Assembly (NCBI RefSeq): GCF_018371055.1 | Contig: NZ_JAGYZD010000098.1 | Location: 1 to 6,008 of the forward strand | DNA length: 6,008 nucleotides | Direction: 5' to 3' | From: Finegoldia magna | GTDB taxonomy: Bacteria > Bacillota > Clostridia > Tissierellales > Peptoniphilaceae | Shown here: piece after piece, positions 1 through 5,433 of the stretch | Layout: each line of letters starts with the position of its first letter | Numbering within the stretch: the first letter of the stretch is position 1 | Made by a program: the position numbers and the translations under genes | Notes under the pieces: generated by a model | The model's database searches: none | Seen by the model: only the letters and a program-made list of their open reading frames with translations | Told to the model about the DNA's origin: nothing

Positions 1-173
1 GATGCCGCATCTTTTATCAAATACGATTCGTCAGCCTTCGTTCTGAAAAGGGAAGTCTTGTCCTCTTCGCTATAAATCGCAACGCTTCTTATTCCAAGCT
101 CACTACAAGCTCTGAAAATTCTTATAGCAATCTCGCCACGGTTTGCCACAAGAAGTTTTTTTATTTTATCCAT
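1..173 (-). CDS. pyc: Pyruvate carboxylase, N-terminal fragment (biotin carboxylase domain), truncated by window edge
   Basis: Only the first 57 codons are present; the gene continues beyond position 1. The translation begins [20 protein letters not shown], the hallmark start of a biotin carboxylase domain, and continues with an AIYSEED stretch and KADESYLI near residues 47-54. The KADESYLI form is typical of pyruvate carboxylase, whereas acetyl-CoA carboxylase AccC usually has an ADEAVCIG-like stretch there. Pyruvate carboxylase is a cytoplasmic biotin enzyme that makes oxaloacetate from pyruvate, bicarbonate and ATP. The ATG at 171-173 is preceded by AGAGGTG (178-184), which fixes the start. 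It follows the dCMP deaminase gene by 11 bases on the same strand, so the two are probably co-transcribed. The biotin-carboxylase identity is secure; pyruvate carboxylase rather than another biotin-dependent carboxylase is likely, but the remaining domains are outside the window. Confidence 0.85.
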   Translation of the reverse strand, partial: MDKIKKLLVANRGEIAIRIFRACSELGIRSVAIYSEEDKTSLFRTKADESYLIKDAA

Positions 174-184
174 ATTACACCTCT

Positions 185-604
185 TTAAATTTGGACATAT
201 TCAATATTATTTCGGTCTAACAATTCAATCGCATACTCATCTACACGATAAGCTTCGTGATAATAAATCTTGCTAATTCCAGCTTGAATTAAAGATTTCG
301 TGCAGTTCAAACAAGGAAAATGAGTCACATAACAAATACAACCCTTCACAGCAATTCCTTCTTTCGCACAATACAACAAAGCATTCATCTCTGCGTGAAT
401 CGTAGCAATACAATGTCCGTCTCGCAAAGTGTGACCAACCTCGTCGCAGTGAGGATTGCCACTGATAGCACCATTGTAACCTGTCGATACAATCCTGTTG
501 TCAGAATTCACCAACACACAACCAACAAACGCCCTGTCACAAGTGCTACGTGTCGCAACATTCAATGCCAAATCCATAAAATATTCATTCCAAGATTTTC
601 TCAT
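185..604 (-). CDS. comEB: Deoxycytidylate (dCMP) deaminase, ComEB family
   Basis: This 139-residue protein belongs to the zinc-dependent cytidine/deoxycytidylate deaminase family. It should convert dCMP to dUMP, feeding thymidylate synthesis in the cytoplasm. The catalytic HAE motif is at His70-Ala-Glu72 and the second zinc motif is THFPCLNC, with Cys98 and Cys101 as ligands. The [12 protein letters not shown] segment (residues 42-53) is the usual substrate and structural region of dCMP deaminases. The name ComEB is historical: the Bacillus gene sits in the comE locus, but nothing here points to competence. The length is short compared with Bacillus ComEB (about 190 residues) but within the range of family members, and both active-site motifs are intact. 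The ATG at 602-604 is preceded by AGAGG (610-614). It is the first gene of a probable comEB-pyc unit. Confidence 0.93.
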   Translation of the reverse strand: MRKSWNEYFMDLALNVATRSTCDRAFVGCVLVNSDNRIVSTGYNGAISGNPHCDEVGHTLRDGHCIATIHAEMNALLYCAKEGIAVKGCICYVTHFPCLNCTKSLIQAGISKIYYHEAYRVDEYAIELLDRNNIEYVQI

Positions 605-644
605 ATTGACCTCTCATCATCATTAAAAAATTTCTTTACCTTTA

Positions 645-682
645 ATATTATCATAAAAGCAAAAAAATCAAAACTGAAACGC
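645..682 (-). promoter_or_regulatory. Possible promoter for the dCMP deaminase-pyc unit
   Basis: On the minus strand a TAATAT hexamer (645-650) is preceded by TGA, giving an extended -10 of the TGn type. It lies about 40 bases upstream of the deaminase start. The -35 region is a T-rich stretch with only a weak match at about 17 bases spacing (TTTTGA). The segment between the start codon and the first 30-base repeat is AT-rich and has no other obvious candidate. Position and hexamer are plausible but not strong. Confidence 0.35.
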
Positions 683-691
683 TAGGAAACC

Positions 692-721
692 CCACACAAA
701 AAAAGCCACACAATGTGGCTT
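692..721. repeat. 30-base direct repeat, copy 1 (contains terminator-like hairpin)
   Basis: This copy is identical over 30 bases to 1317-1346; the flanking bases differ on both sides. It consists of CCACAC, seven A residues, then an 8-base stem AAGCCACA/TGTGGCTT with a CAA loop (703-721). Read on the minus strand it is a hairpin followed by seven T residues, the form of an intrinsic terminator. No gene ends here, however: it lies between two divergent starts (deaminase at 604, antitoxin at 786). The orphan position is best explained by duplication during insertion of the toxin-antitoxin module. Confidence 0.9.
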
Positions 722-736
722 AGAGAAGTAAAAATA

Positions 737-765
737 TTTACAAAAATCAATCTGTACGCTATAAT
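737..765 (+). promoter_or_regulatory. Promoter of the toxin-antitoxin operon
   Basis: TTTACA (737-742) and a consensus TATAAT (760-765) are separated by 17 bases, a near-ideal sigma-A promoter. It sits 20 bases upstream of the antitoxin start codon, and the strong AAGGAG ribosome binding site (773-777 region) lies between. The -10 hexamer is embedded in the TGTAC-type operator described separately. Confidence 0.8.
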
Positions 766-770
766 GTACA
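753..770. promoter_or_regulatory. Probable YefM-YoeB autoregulatory operator
   Basis: A TGTACG hexamer (753-758) and a perfect TGTACA palindrome (765-770) lie 12 bases apart start to start. Seen another way, they make an inverted repeat TGTAC...GTACA around the -10 box. Studied yefM-yoeB operons are autorepressed through core TGTACA motifs spaced about one helical turn apart, and this matches that arrangement. Binding of the antitoxin or the complex here would directly cover the -10 element. The sequence match is clear; binding is inferred. Confidence 0.7.
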
Positions 771-785
771 TAAGGAGTTGATATT

Positions 786-1034
786 ATGATTAAGACGTCA
801 GTAACAAATTTTAGAAAAAATATTTTCGGAATTCTTGAACAAACAATTAAATTTAATGAACCTGTAAACATAAGTACAAAAACTGGAAATGCAGTTGTTC
901 TTAGTGAAGATGATTACAATGGATTGATGGAAACTCTTAGAATATACTCAAACCCAAAAGAAAAAGAAAAAATAATAGAAGGTTTGAATACAAAATTAGA
1001 AGATTGCATTTCTGAAGATGAGGTTGAATGGTAA
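786..1034 (+). CDS. yefM: Antitoxin, YefM/Phd family
   Basis: This 82-residue protein has the layout of a type II antitoxin of the Phd/YefM superfamily. The N-terminal half (about residues 1-55) matches the DNA-binding fold, with the opening KTSVTNFRKN and the typical VVLSEDDYNGLMETL stretch at about residues 38-52. The acidic, charged C-terminal part (about 56-82, ending SEDEVEW) is the kind of flexible tail that wraps around and neutralises the toxin. It should also repress its own promoter through the TGTAC-type sites just upstream. The start ATG follows AAGGAG at a good distance. Its stop codon overlaps the toxin start by 7 bases, the usual coupling in such modules. G+C content is visibly lower than in the neighbouring thiol genes, in keeping with horizontal acquisition. 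Confidence 0.92.
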   Translation: MIKTSVTNFRKNIFGILEQTIKFNEPVNISTKTGNAVVLSEDDYNGLMETLRIYSNPKEKEKIIEGLNTKLEDCISEDEVEW

Positions 1035-1297
1035 CATATAAAATTGTTTATACTAAGAAAGCGACAAAAGATATAAAGAATTTAAAGTCCGCTGGTATAG
1101 ACAAAAAGGCAAAGATGTTAGTTGAATTAATAAAACAAAATCCATATCAAACACCTCCTTATTATGAAAAACTACAGGGAGAGTTGAAAGGCGCTTATTC
1201 AAGAAGAATCAACATACAACATCGTTTAGTTTATGAAGTTTTTGAAAAAGAGAAAATAATTAAAATAATCAGCTTATGGTCACATTATGAATTTTAA
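1028..1297 (+). CDS. yoeB: mRNA interferase toxin, YoeB/Txe family
   Basis: This 89-residue protein is a RelE-superfamily ribosome-dependent endoribonuclease of the YoeB/Txe type, which cleaves mRNA in the ribosomal A site and halts translation. It keeps the residues used for catalysis by E. coli YoeB: Glu47 in the YEKL segment (YoeB Glu46), Arg66 in QHRLVYEV (YoeB Arg65), and the terminal His86-Tyr87 in SHYEF (YoeB His83-Tyr84). The SRR motif is at residues 58-60. All expected active-site positions are filled, so the toxin looks functional. The ATG at 1028 lies within the end of the antitoxin gene, with GAGG at 1020-1023 as a short ribosome binding site, so translation is probably coupled. 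The gene is followed 30 bases later by the second copy of the terminator-containing repeat. Confidence 0.93.
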   Translation: MVTYKIVYTKKATKDIKNLKSAGIDKKAKMLVELIKQNPYQTPPYYEKLQGELKGAYSRRINIQHRLVYEVFEKEKIIKIISLWSHYEF

Positions 1298-1316
1298 AAA
1301 TTAAAGAAGTTTTCTT

Positions 1317-1346
1317 CCACACAAAAAAAGCCACACAATGTGGCTT
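1317..1346. repeat. 30-base direct repeat, copy 2 (at the end of the thiol operon)
   Basis: This copy is identical to 692-721, with a start-to-start distance of 625 bases. It lies between the convergent ends of the toxin gene (1297, plus) and the ATP-grasp gene (1351, minus). Here the hairpin sits exactly where a terminator is needed for the minus-strand operon, so this is probably the original location and copy 1 the duplicate. Within the repeat, CCACAC occurs twice (1317-1322 and 1331-1336), so the TGTGG arm has two possible pairing partners. Confidence 0.9.
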
Positions 1347-1348
1347 TT
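1323..1348 (-). terminator. Intrinsic terminator of the thiol operon, probably bidirectional
   Basis: The stem AAAAGCCACA (1326-1335) pairs with TGTGGCTTTT (1339-1348) around a CAA loop, a 10-base-pair stem. On the minus strand it begins 2 bases after the stop codon of the ATP-grasp gene and its 3' side runs into seven T residues (complement of 1323-1329). On the plus strand the hairpin is followed by only four T residues, so it could also stop toxin-antitoxin transcripts, less efficiently. Confidence 0.82.
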
Positions 1349-1350
1349 AA

Positions 1351-2661
1351 TTACTCATTTATGAACAAGTTTGGTGCTGTATAATATTTTCTGGCGCCGC
1401 TTACGACGTTATCTTTTCCAATTCGTGTATAAGGGGCGACGAAGTGTTTGTTGTAGATGAACAGTCCCACAACTTGTGTGAATTTATTGAGTACGGGAGA
1501 TTTTTCTTCGAATTCCAAGAATTCGCACTTATTCATGTCGTAATATTCTTGGAAGACGTAACCTGTTTTGATAAATTCCGGAAGTTTTTCTTGTAATTCT
1601 TCTTCTGTCATTTCACGGCCAACGTATATTCCAAGCGAAGCGTAACCGTCAATTGGTTTGAAGATGTATTTGTCTTTGTTCATTATGATTTCGTAGGCAT
1701 CACGTTCTTCGATTTTTTTCGTGAATGGAACGTGTTCGTCGATGAATTTTTTTTCTTCAGTATTTAACAACGCTTGTGTTTGTTCGTCTCTGAAGATTTC
1801 GAAAATAAGCTTGGAGTGCATCAATTGTGACCTGAACGATCCTACCATGAAGAACGCATTGTCCATGTATGCATCCAAGAAAGGTTTGATCTGATCTTTT
1901 ATTTTCAACAATTCCAATGTTACAATTCTTCTGTAAACTAAATCTATTACGTAATCTCCGTGGCACAATTTGCCGTTTTTGTATTCCAAATCTCTGATGT
2001 CTATGATTTCACAGTTGAATCCATTTTCTTCGTAGACTCTTTTGAATTCGTCAAATTCGTTCGGAGTTCCCACTTCCAAATTATCCACGATTGCGACGTT
2101 TGGTTTCTTGTCCGACACGTATTTTTTGTACATATCAGCTGTTTCCCAAACCCATGGAGTGAACATGTCGATATTTTCGACGTCGTGTTTTTCCATGAAT
2201 TTTTGCATAGCTTTTGTTTGTAGAAGAAGTTGTCCCAATGTGTTGTCTTCGTTCATCGCAGAAGATCCGTCTGTGTTAAGTTCACAAAGCATATAATTGA
2301 CGCCGTCGTAGAACACGTCGTAGCGACAGATTGGAACTGGCACATCGTAGCCTGGATCGTGAAGCACAAGTTCTTCGATTGTCGGATCTAATTGGAATAT
2401 TTTACGATATTCAGGATTTTTTACGAATTCTTCGGTGATTTTATCTGTAATGCTCATCAAAATATTTGAAATGTAGACAAAATCTGAGCGGTTCTTTTTG
2501 TTGTAGAAAAGTCCTTGGTAGGTCATAGGGATTGGCTCCCCGTGATAAATCGCCTTTGATACTTTTGTTTTGGCGATAAAATCAACGAAATCCCTGTAAT
2601 ACATGTCCTCGTCTTGTCGTACTATTTTATATAATTCTAATGAATATTCGTCATTAAACAT
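1351..2661 (-). CDS. ATP-grasp ligase, glutathionylspermidine synthase-like; probable second enzyme of glutathione-type thiol synthesis
   Basis: This 436-residue protein resembles the synthetase domain of the glutathionylspermidine synthase (GSP_synth) ATP-grasp family. Visible features are RYDVF at residues 113-117, CELNTDGSSAMNED at about 126-139 (metal and substrate region), KPIDGYASLG at 335-344 (ATP-grasp glycine-rich element), FQEYY at 370-374 (adenine hinge) and a conserved C-terminal SGARKYYTAP stretch. It lacks the N-terminal amidase domain of E. coli Gsp. It overlaps the glutamate-cysteine ligase gene by 8 bases and has its own GGAGG (2668-2672) six bases before the ATG, so the two products are probably made in step. 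By context it most likely adds a third residue or an amine to gamma-glutamylcysteine, acting as a non-canonical glutathione synthetase. True spermidine conjugation is less likely, because no ordinary gshB is seen here. Family is confident; exact substrate is inference. Confidence 0.8.
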   Translation of the reverse strand: MFNDEYSLELYKIVRQDEDMYYRDFVDFIAKTKVSKAIYHGEPIPMTYQGLFYNKKNRSDFVYISNILMSITDKITEEFVKNPEYRKIFQLDPTIEELVLHDPGYDVPVPICRYDVFYDGVNYMLCELNTDGSSAMNEDNTLGQLLLQTKAMQKFMEKHDVENIDMFTPWVWETADMYKKYVSDKKPNVAIVDNLEVGTPNEFDEFKRVYEENGFNCEIIDIRDLEYKNGKLCHGDYVIDLVYRRIVTLELLKIKDQIKPFLDAYMDNAFFMVGSFRSQLMHSKLIFEIFRDEQTQALLNTEEKKFIDEHVPFTKKIEERDAYEIIMNKDKYIFKPIDGYASLGIYVGREMTEEELQEKLPEFIKTGYVFQEYYDMNKCEFLEFEEKSPVLNKFTQVVGLFIYNKHFVAPYTRIGKDNVVSGARKYYTAPNLFINE

Positions 2662-3958
2662 CTAAATCCTCCAATTTTATTTCGTTTTCAATCACAGCTT
2701 CACGAAGTCCTTTTTCCTTGTAAGTTTTCTCGAACTTGTCTCTTGGATTCATACCTTTTTCTAACATTTCTTCTAGTGAAATGAGATATCCGATTTCATT
2801 TGCAGGAAGGCCGTTTTTTGCCATATCCACAAGCATTTTGCAAAACTCCAACATGTTTACATTCATAAATGTAGCATCCAGTCCTTTTTCACGCGCGTCT
2901 AGTTTTGCTTTCATGCAATTATCGTATGTCATATTTTTGAAAAGCTCTGATAATTTGTCCAAATTAGTATCGTCGTAGAACAATCCTTTGATTAGAGCGA
3001 CTGCTGAGAAATTAAGTGGATATTTGATTTCGTCCATCATTCTGATTTCGATGTATCGTTTCGCCCTAACATCTGGAAATACTATTGATAATGCGTGGAA
3101 AATCATATCAGTATCCCTAACGTCTTTGAATACTTCCTTAAAAGTTGTCCCTCCGACATAATAAGATTCGTGGTTTTCATCAATCGAGAATATCAACGGC
3201 GTGTTCAAAATATTTTCGGCGTATTTTTTGTAGCTCAAATCATCATCGAAGCTAAACTTATACATGCCGGATCTGTCAGTGTCTGTGTTTTCCCAAATGA
3301 TTTCTCTCATGTTACGACTTTTCGCTGGTTTCCCTTCGAAAATGTATGCGTTGTCGAACAATGTGTAGAAAACTGGAGACAAACAGTTTGCAATTTTGTA
3401 TTTCTTGGCGAAATCTTCTTCAGAAGAGTAGTCGATGCTGCATTGCAAAGAGCAAGTGCCCTTCATCATATTGTGAGCCATGTCTCCTCTTTCGTTAAAA
3501 TATTTGTACATAAAATCGTATCTTTTTTTAGGCAAGATTTTAATCTCGTCGATTTTAGTCACAGGATGATATCCCAAAGTCACCATCGCTTGGTTTTTCT
3601 TATCGAAAACTTCAACCAGTTTTCTCATATTTTTGATGTAAATATCCTTCAATTCGTCGATGTTCCACTTCGATGACAATGCAACTTCGAACTGACTTCC
3701 AGGTTCTGTTGACACTGCCAAATCATCATTTTCAAGTCCAAGGATGTAATCTCCTTCCTTGTAAGCGACACATCCTCCTTCGTGAAGTTCTCTGAGAGTT
3801 TCTCCGACTCCGTTTTCACCAAAATACGACACAGTCTTCAAACTATCCTTGTCGATTATGAAATGTTCCATCTCCATTCCGACAGTGAAATCTTCCTTTA
3901 ATTTTTCTCCGCTTTTAATGTAGTTAATTACAGCTTCAAGCTGTTTTTCGTAATCCAT
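2654..3958 (-). CDS. gshA: Glutamate-cysteine ligase, GCS2 / plant-type family
   Basis: This 434-residue enzyme should join glutamate and cysteine with ATP to give gamma-glutamylcysteine, the first step of glutathione synthesis. It belongs to the GCS2 (plant-type and EgtA-like) class, not the E. coli GshA class. The N-terminal GMEMEHFIID (27-36) carries paired glutamates for metal and ATP binding. STEPGSQFEVAL (83-94) matches the class motif TLEPGGQLEL. GTCSLQCSIDY in the middle corresponds to the TASxQVxLDY segment, and SRNMREIIWENTDTDRSG is the conserved arginine/tryptophan region. The length is usual for bacterial members. The start ATG follows GGAG (3964-3967), which lies inside the last codons of ybaK two bases away, pointing to translational coupling. 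The 3' end overlaps the ATP-grasp gene. Redox regulation through the plant-type disulfide cannot be judged from sequence alone. Confidence 0.9.
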   Translation of the reverse strand: MDYEKQLEAVINYIKSGEKLKEDFTVGMEMEHFIIDKDSLKTVSYFGENGVGETLRELHEGGCVAYKEGDYILGLENDDLAVSTEPGSQFEVALSSKWNIDELKDIYIKNMRKLVEVFDKKNQAMVTLGYHPVTKIDEIKILPKKRYDFMYKYFNERGDMAHNMMKGTCSLQCSIDYSSEEDFAKKYKIANCLSPVFYTLFDNAYIFEGKPAKSRNMREIIWENTDTDRSGMYKFSFDDDLSYKKYAENILNTPLIFSIDENHESYYVGGTTFKEVFKDVRDTDMIFHALSIVFPDVRAKRYIEIRMMDEIKYPLNFSAVALIKGLFYDDTNLDKLSELFKNMTYDNCMKAKLDAREKGLDATFMNVNMLEFCKMLVDMAKNGLPANEIGYLISLEEMLEKGMNPRDKFEKTYKEKGLREAVIENEIKLEDLDV

Positions 3959-3960
3959 TT

Positions 3961-4431
3961 TTACTCCTTTTTAATGTCTGCTACAGTAATATCACAAATT
4001 TTTATCAAATCTTTCGGAGCGATTTTGATTTGCGCTCCGATTTTGCCGCCAGACACGTAAATATATTCCTTATCTTCACAACTTTCGTCGATAAAAGTTT
4101 TAAATTTTGTTTTCATTCCGATAGGAGAGCAACCGCCTCTTATGTAGCCCGTAGTTTTCAACAAATCTTTTACGTGAATCATTTCAAGCTTTTTCACTCC
4201 GGCTATTTTCGCACATTTTTTCAAATCAAGCTCATCTTTTACGGCCACAACGAACACGAAATTTTCATTCGTGTTGGAAACTGTGACAAGTGTTTTGAAC
4301 ACGTAAGCTTCGTCTTCATCTAATTTGTTTGCGACATTTTCGCCGCTCACATCGTCTCCCACAGAGTATTCTATATATTTATACCCAATTTTTTCTTTGT
4401 CGAGCATTCTCATTGCGTTAGTTTTTTTCAT
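3961..4431 (-). CDS. ybaK: Cys-tRNA(Pro)/Cys-tRNA(Cys) deacylase, YbaK/EbsC family
   Basis: This 156-residue protein is a stand-alone trans-editing enzyme related to the INS editing domain of prolyl-tRNA synthetase. It hydrolyses cysteine wrongly attached to tRNA-Pro. Family marks are the opening KKTNAMRMLDK, Lys46 in the YVFKTLV segment (the position of the catalytic lysine in characterised YbaK), and GYIRGGCSPIG at 95-105, which shapes the active-site pocket. The length equals that of E. coli YbaK (159). The ATG at 4429-4431 has AAAGGATG upstream. It is the first gene of the operon with the glutamate-cysteine ligase and ATP-grasp genes (2-base gap to the next). That links a cysteine-specific proofreading function with cysteine-consuming thiol synthesis, although the link may be only positional. 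Confidence 0.93.
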   Translation of the reverse strand: MKKTNAMRMLDKEKIGYKYIEYSVGDDVSGENVANKLDEDEAYVFKTLVTVSNTNENFVFVVAVKDELDLKKCAKIAGVKKLEMIHVKDLLKTTGYIRGGCSPIGMKTKFKTFIDESCEDKEYIYVSGGKIGAQIKIAPKDLIKICDITVADIKKE

Positions 4432-4454
4432 AAAAACATCCTTTCATTATTAAT

Positions 4455-4482
4455 ATTATACTACAAGTAAAAATTTTGTGGA
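4455..4482 (-). promoter_or_regulatory. Probable promoter of the ybaK-gshA-ligase operon
   Basis: On the minus strand a consensus TATAAT (4455-4460) lies 23 bases upstream of the ybaK start. A partial -35 match, TCCACA (4477-4482, four of six bases), is 16 bases further upstream. The -10 is convincing, the -35 weak. The divergent MBL-fold gene begins at 4557, so both promoters share this 125-base gap. No clear operator palindrome was seen in it. Confidence 0.5.
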
Positions 4483-4556
4483 TTTATAAAATATTTGATG
4501 CGTTTACTTGCGTAAAATGTCTGTTTATGGGTAAATATATACGAGGAGGAATTTTA

Positions 4557-5315
4557 ATGGAACAAAGTTTAAACATTAGATATATATACCACAGTTCATT
4601 TTCTTTGGAGTTTGAAGACAAGATTATTATTTTCGATTATTTTCAAGGAACTTTGCCAAAAAATGTGAACGATAAGAAGGTGATTTTCGTGGTGACTCAT
4701 TCACACGCAGATCACTACAATGAGAGTATTTTTGATTATGAAAATTCTAGTGATATTACATATATTGTCTCAGAAGATGTATACGAAGAGATTTTTGATT
4801 ACGATACGAAGGACAATGTTGTATTTTTGGGAGAAGATAATATCGAAGATTTGAAGAAGCATTTCGGTAAAAAAGTTATAAAACTTGAAGTTGGTGAATC
4901 GACTTCTGTGTACGGTGCAGATTTTACAGCGCTTGGTTCTACTGATATGGGAATTAGCGTGTATTTTGAAGCGAATCATTTGAAATTTTTCTTCGCTGGA
5001 GATTTGAACAATTGGGCGTGGGAAGAAGACACCGAAGAAGAAAAAGAAAAGATGCAACAGGATTTCTCCAAGGAAATCGACAAGATTGGGCATGTTGACA
5101 TAGGATTTTTCCCAGTTGATCCTAGATTAAAGGAGAGATACGATTTGGGTGTGAATGAATTTGTCGACAAATGCAATCCAAAAGTTTTGTTCCCAATGCA
5201 TTTCACAAAAGATCCAACAATCGTGGACACATTCATCGACACACACGATTACGAGGGCTGTAAAGTTGTGAATATGAAAAAGGAACACGATACTTTTCAA
5301 GTTATAATAAAATAA
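4557..5315 (+). CDS. MBL-fold metal-dependent hydrolase, UlaG-like
   Basis: This 252-residue protein has the metallo-beta-lactamase fold. The metal motif THSHADHYN places His48, His50, Asp52 and His53 in the HxHxDH signature. The AGDLNNWAW segment supplies Asp149, and the PMHF segment supplies His215 as the last ligand. The region that often carries the third metal histidine reads GSTDMGISVYF (127-137) without histidine, so metal binding may differ from classic members. The start at 4557 is chosen because GAGGAGG (4543-4549) sits 7 bases before this ATG. A TTG-started extension of 27 residues from 4476 would cross the divergent promoter and is unlikely. No signal peptide or membrane segment is seen, so it is cytoplasmic. 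The substrate is unknown. It is divergent from the thiol operon and has no terminator of its own before the next promoter. Confidence 0.88.
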   Translation: MEQSLNIRYIYHSSFSLEFEDKIIIFDYFQGTLPKNVNDKKVIFVVTHSHADHYNESIFDYENSSDITYIVSEDVYEEIFDYDTKDNVVFLGEDNIEDLKKHFGKKVIKLEVGESTSVYGADFTALGSTDMGISVYFEANHLKFFFAGDLNNWAWEEDTEEEKEKMQQDFSKEIDKIGHVDIGFFPVDPRLKERYDLGVNEFVDKCNPKVLFPMHFTKDPTIVDTFIDTHDYEGCKVVNMKKEHDTFQVIIK

Positions 5316-5344
5316 TTGATTTAATATAATATTTTTGGTAAAAT
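5316..5344 (+). promoter_or_regulatory. Promoter of the riboswitch-ATPase transcript
   Basis: TTGATT (5316-5321) and TAAAAT (5339-5344) are spaced 17 bases apart, and a TGG triplet just before the -10 makes it an extended -10. The -35 begins at the base right after the stop codon of the MBL-fold gene. The predicted start of transcription, about 5351, coincides with the first base of the aptamer, which supports both calls. Confidence 0.7.
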
Positions 5345-5351
5345 TAATATA

Positions 5352-5433
5352 CAAGAGGGAGTAGCTTAAAAATATTGTGTCGTCATTACGGTTAAAACCC
5401 GGCACAAAGCCACTTTGGTTAGCAAGACTTTTG
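5352..5433 (+). promoter_or_regulatory. Manganese riboswitch, yybP-ykoY family (aptamer)
   Basis: The leader carries the conserved sequence blocks of the yybP-ykoY Mn2+-sensing RNA: GGGAGTAGC (5357-5365), TCGTCATTACGG (5380-5391), CCGGCAC (5399-5405) and GGTTAGCAAGAC (5417-5428). A consistent fold is visible. The outer helix CAAGAG (5352-5357) pairs with CTTTTG (5428-5433). The inner segment GCT (5364-5366) pairs with AGC (5421-5423), leaving the GGAGTA/AAGA internal loop. A second hairpin pairs GTGTCG (5377-5382) with CGGCAC (5400-5405), and CAAAG/CTTTG (5405-5417) can form a short third one. The downstream gene is a cation-transporting P-type ATPase, a known target of this riboswitch class. 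Family assignment rests on recalled consensus and gene context; the fold was worked out by hand. Confidence 0.8.

Noticed and set aside
320..685. A 121-codon open frame on the plus strand, opposite the dCMP deaminase
   Set aside because: It is antisense to an intact zinc deaminase and has a low-complexity Thr/Ser/Asn-rich translation.
692..1346. Integron cassette, insertion sequence or CRISPR explanation for the two repeats
   Set aside because: There are only two copies, with no integrase or transposase, no inverted terminal repeats and no regular spacers. The repeat looks like a terminator, not an attC site, so only a generic terminator-associated insertion is proposed.
1351..2661. Assigning the ATP-grasp gene as a true glutathionylspermidine synthase
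   Set aside because: Family resemblance alone does not fix the substrate; the amidase domain is absent and the neighbour makes gamma-glutamylcysteine, so the specific name was withheld.
3095..3676. A 193-codon open frame on the plus strand, opposite the glutamate-cysteine ligase
   Set aside because: It lies wholly antisense to a gene with clear family motifs, has no ribosome binding site, and its translation is rich in Phe, Val, His and Ser with no recognisable domain. It is a shadow of the real gene.
4476..4556. TTG-initiated N-terminal extension of the MBL-fold protein
   Set aside because: It lacks a ribosome binding site and overlaps the divergent promoter; the ATG at 4557 has GAGGAGG at good spacing and gives the usual MBL N-terminus.
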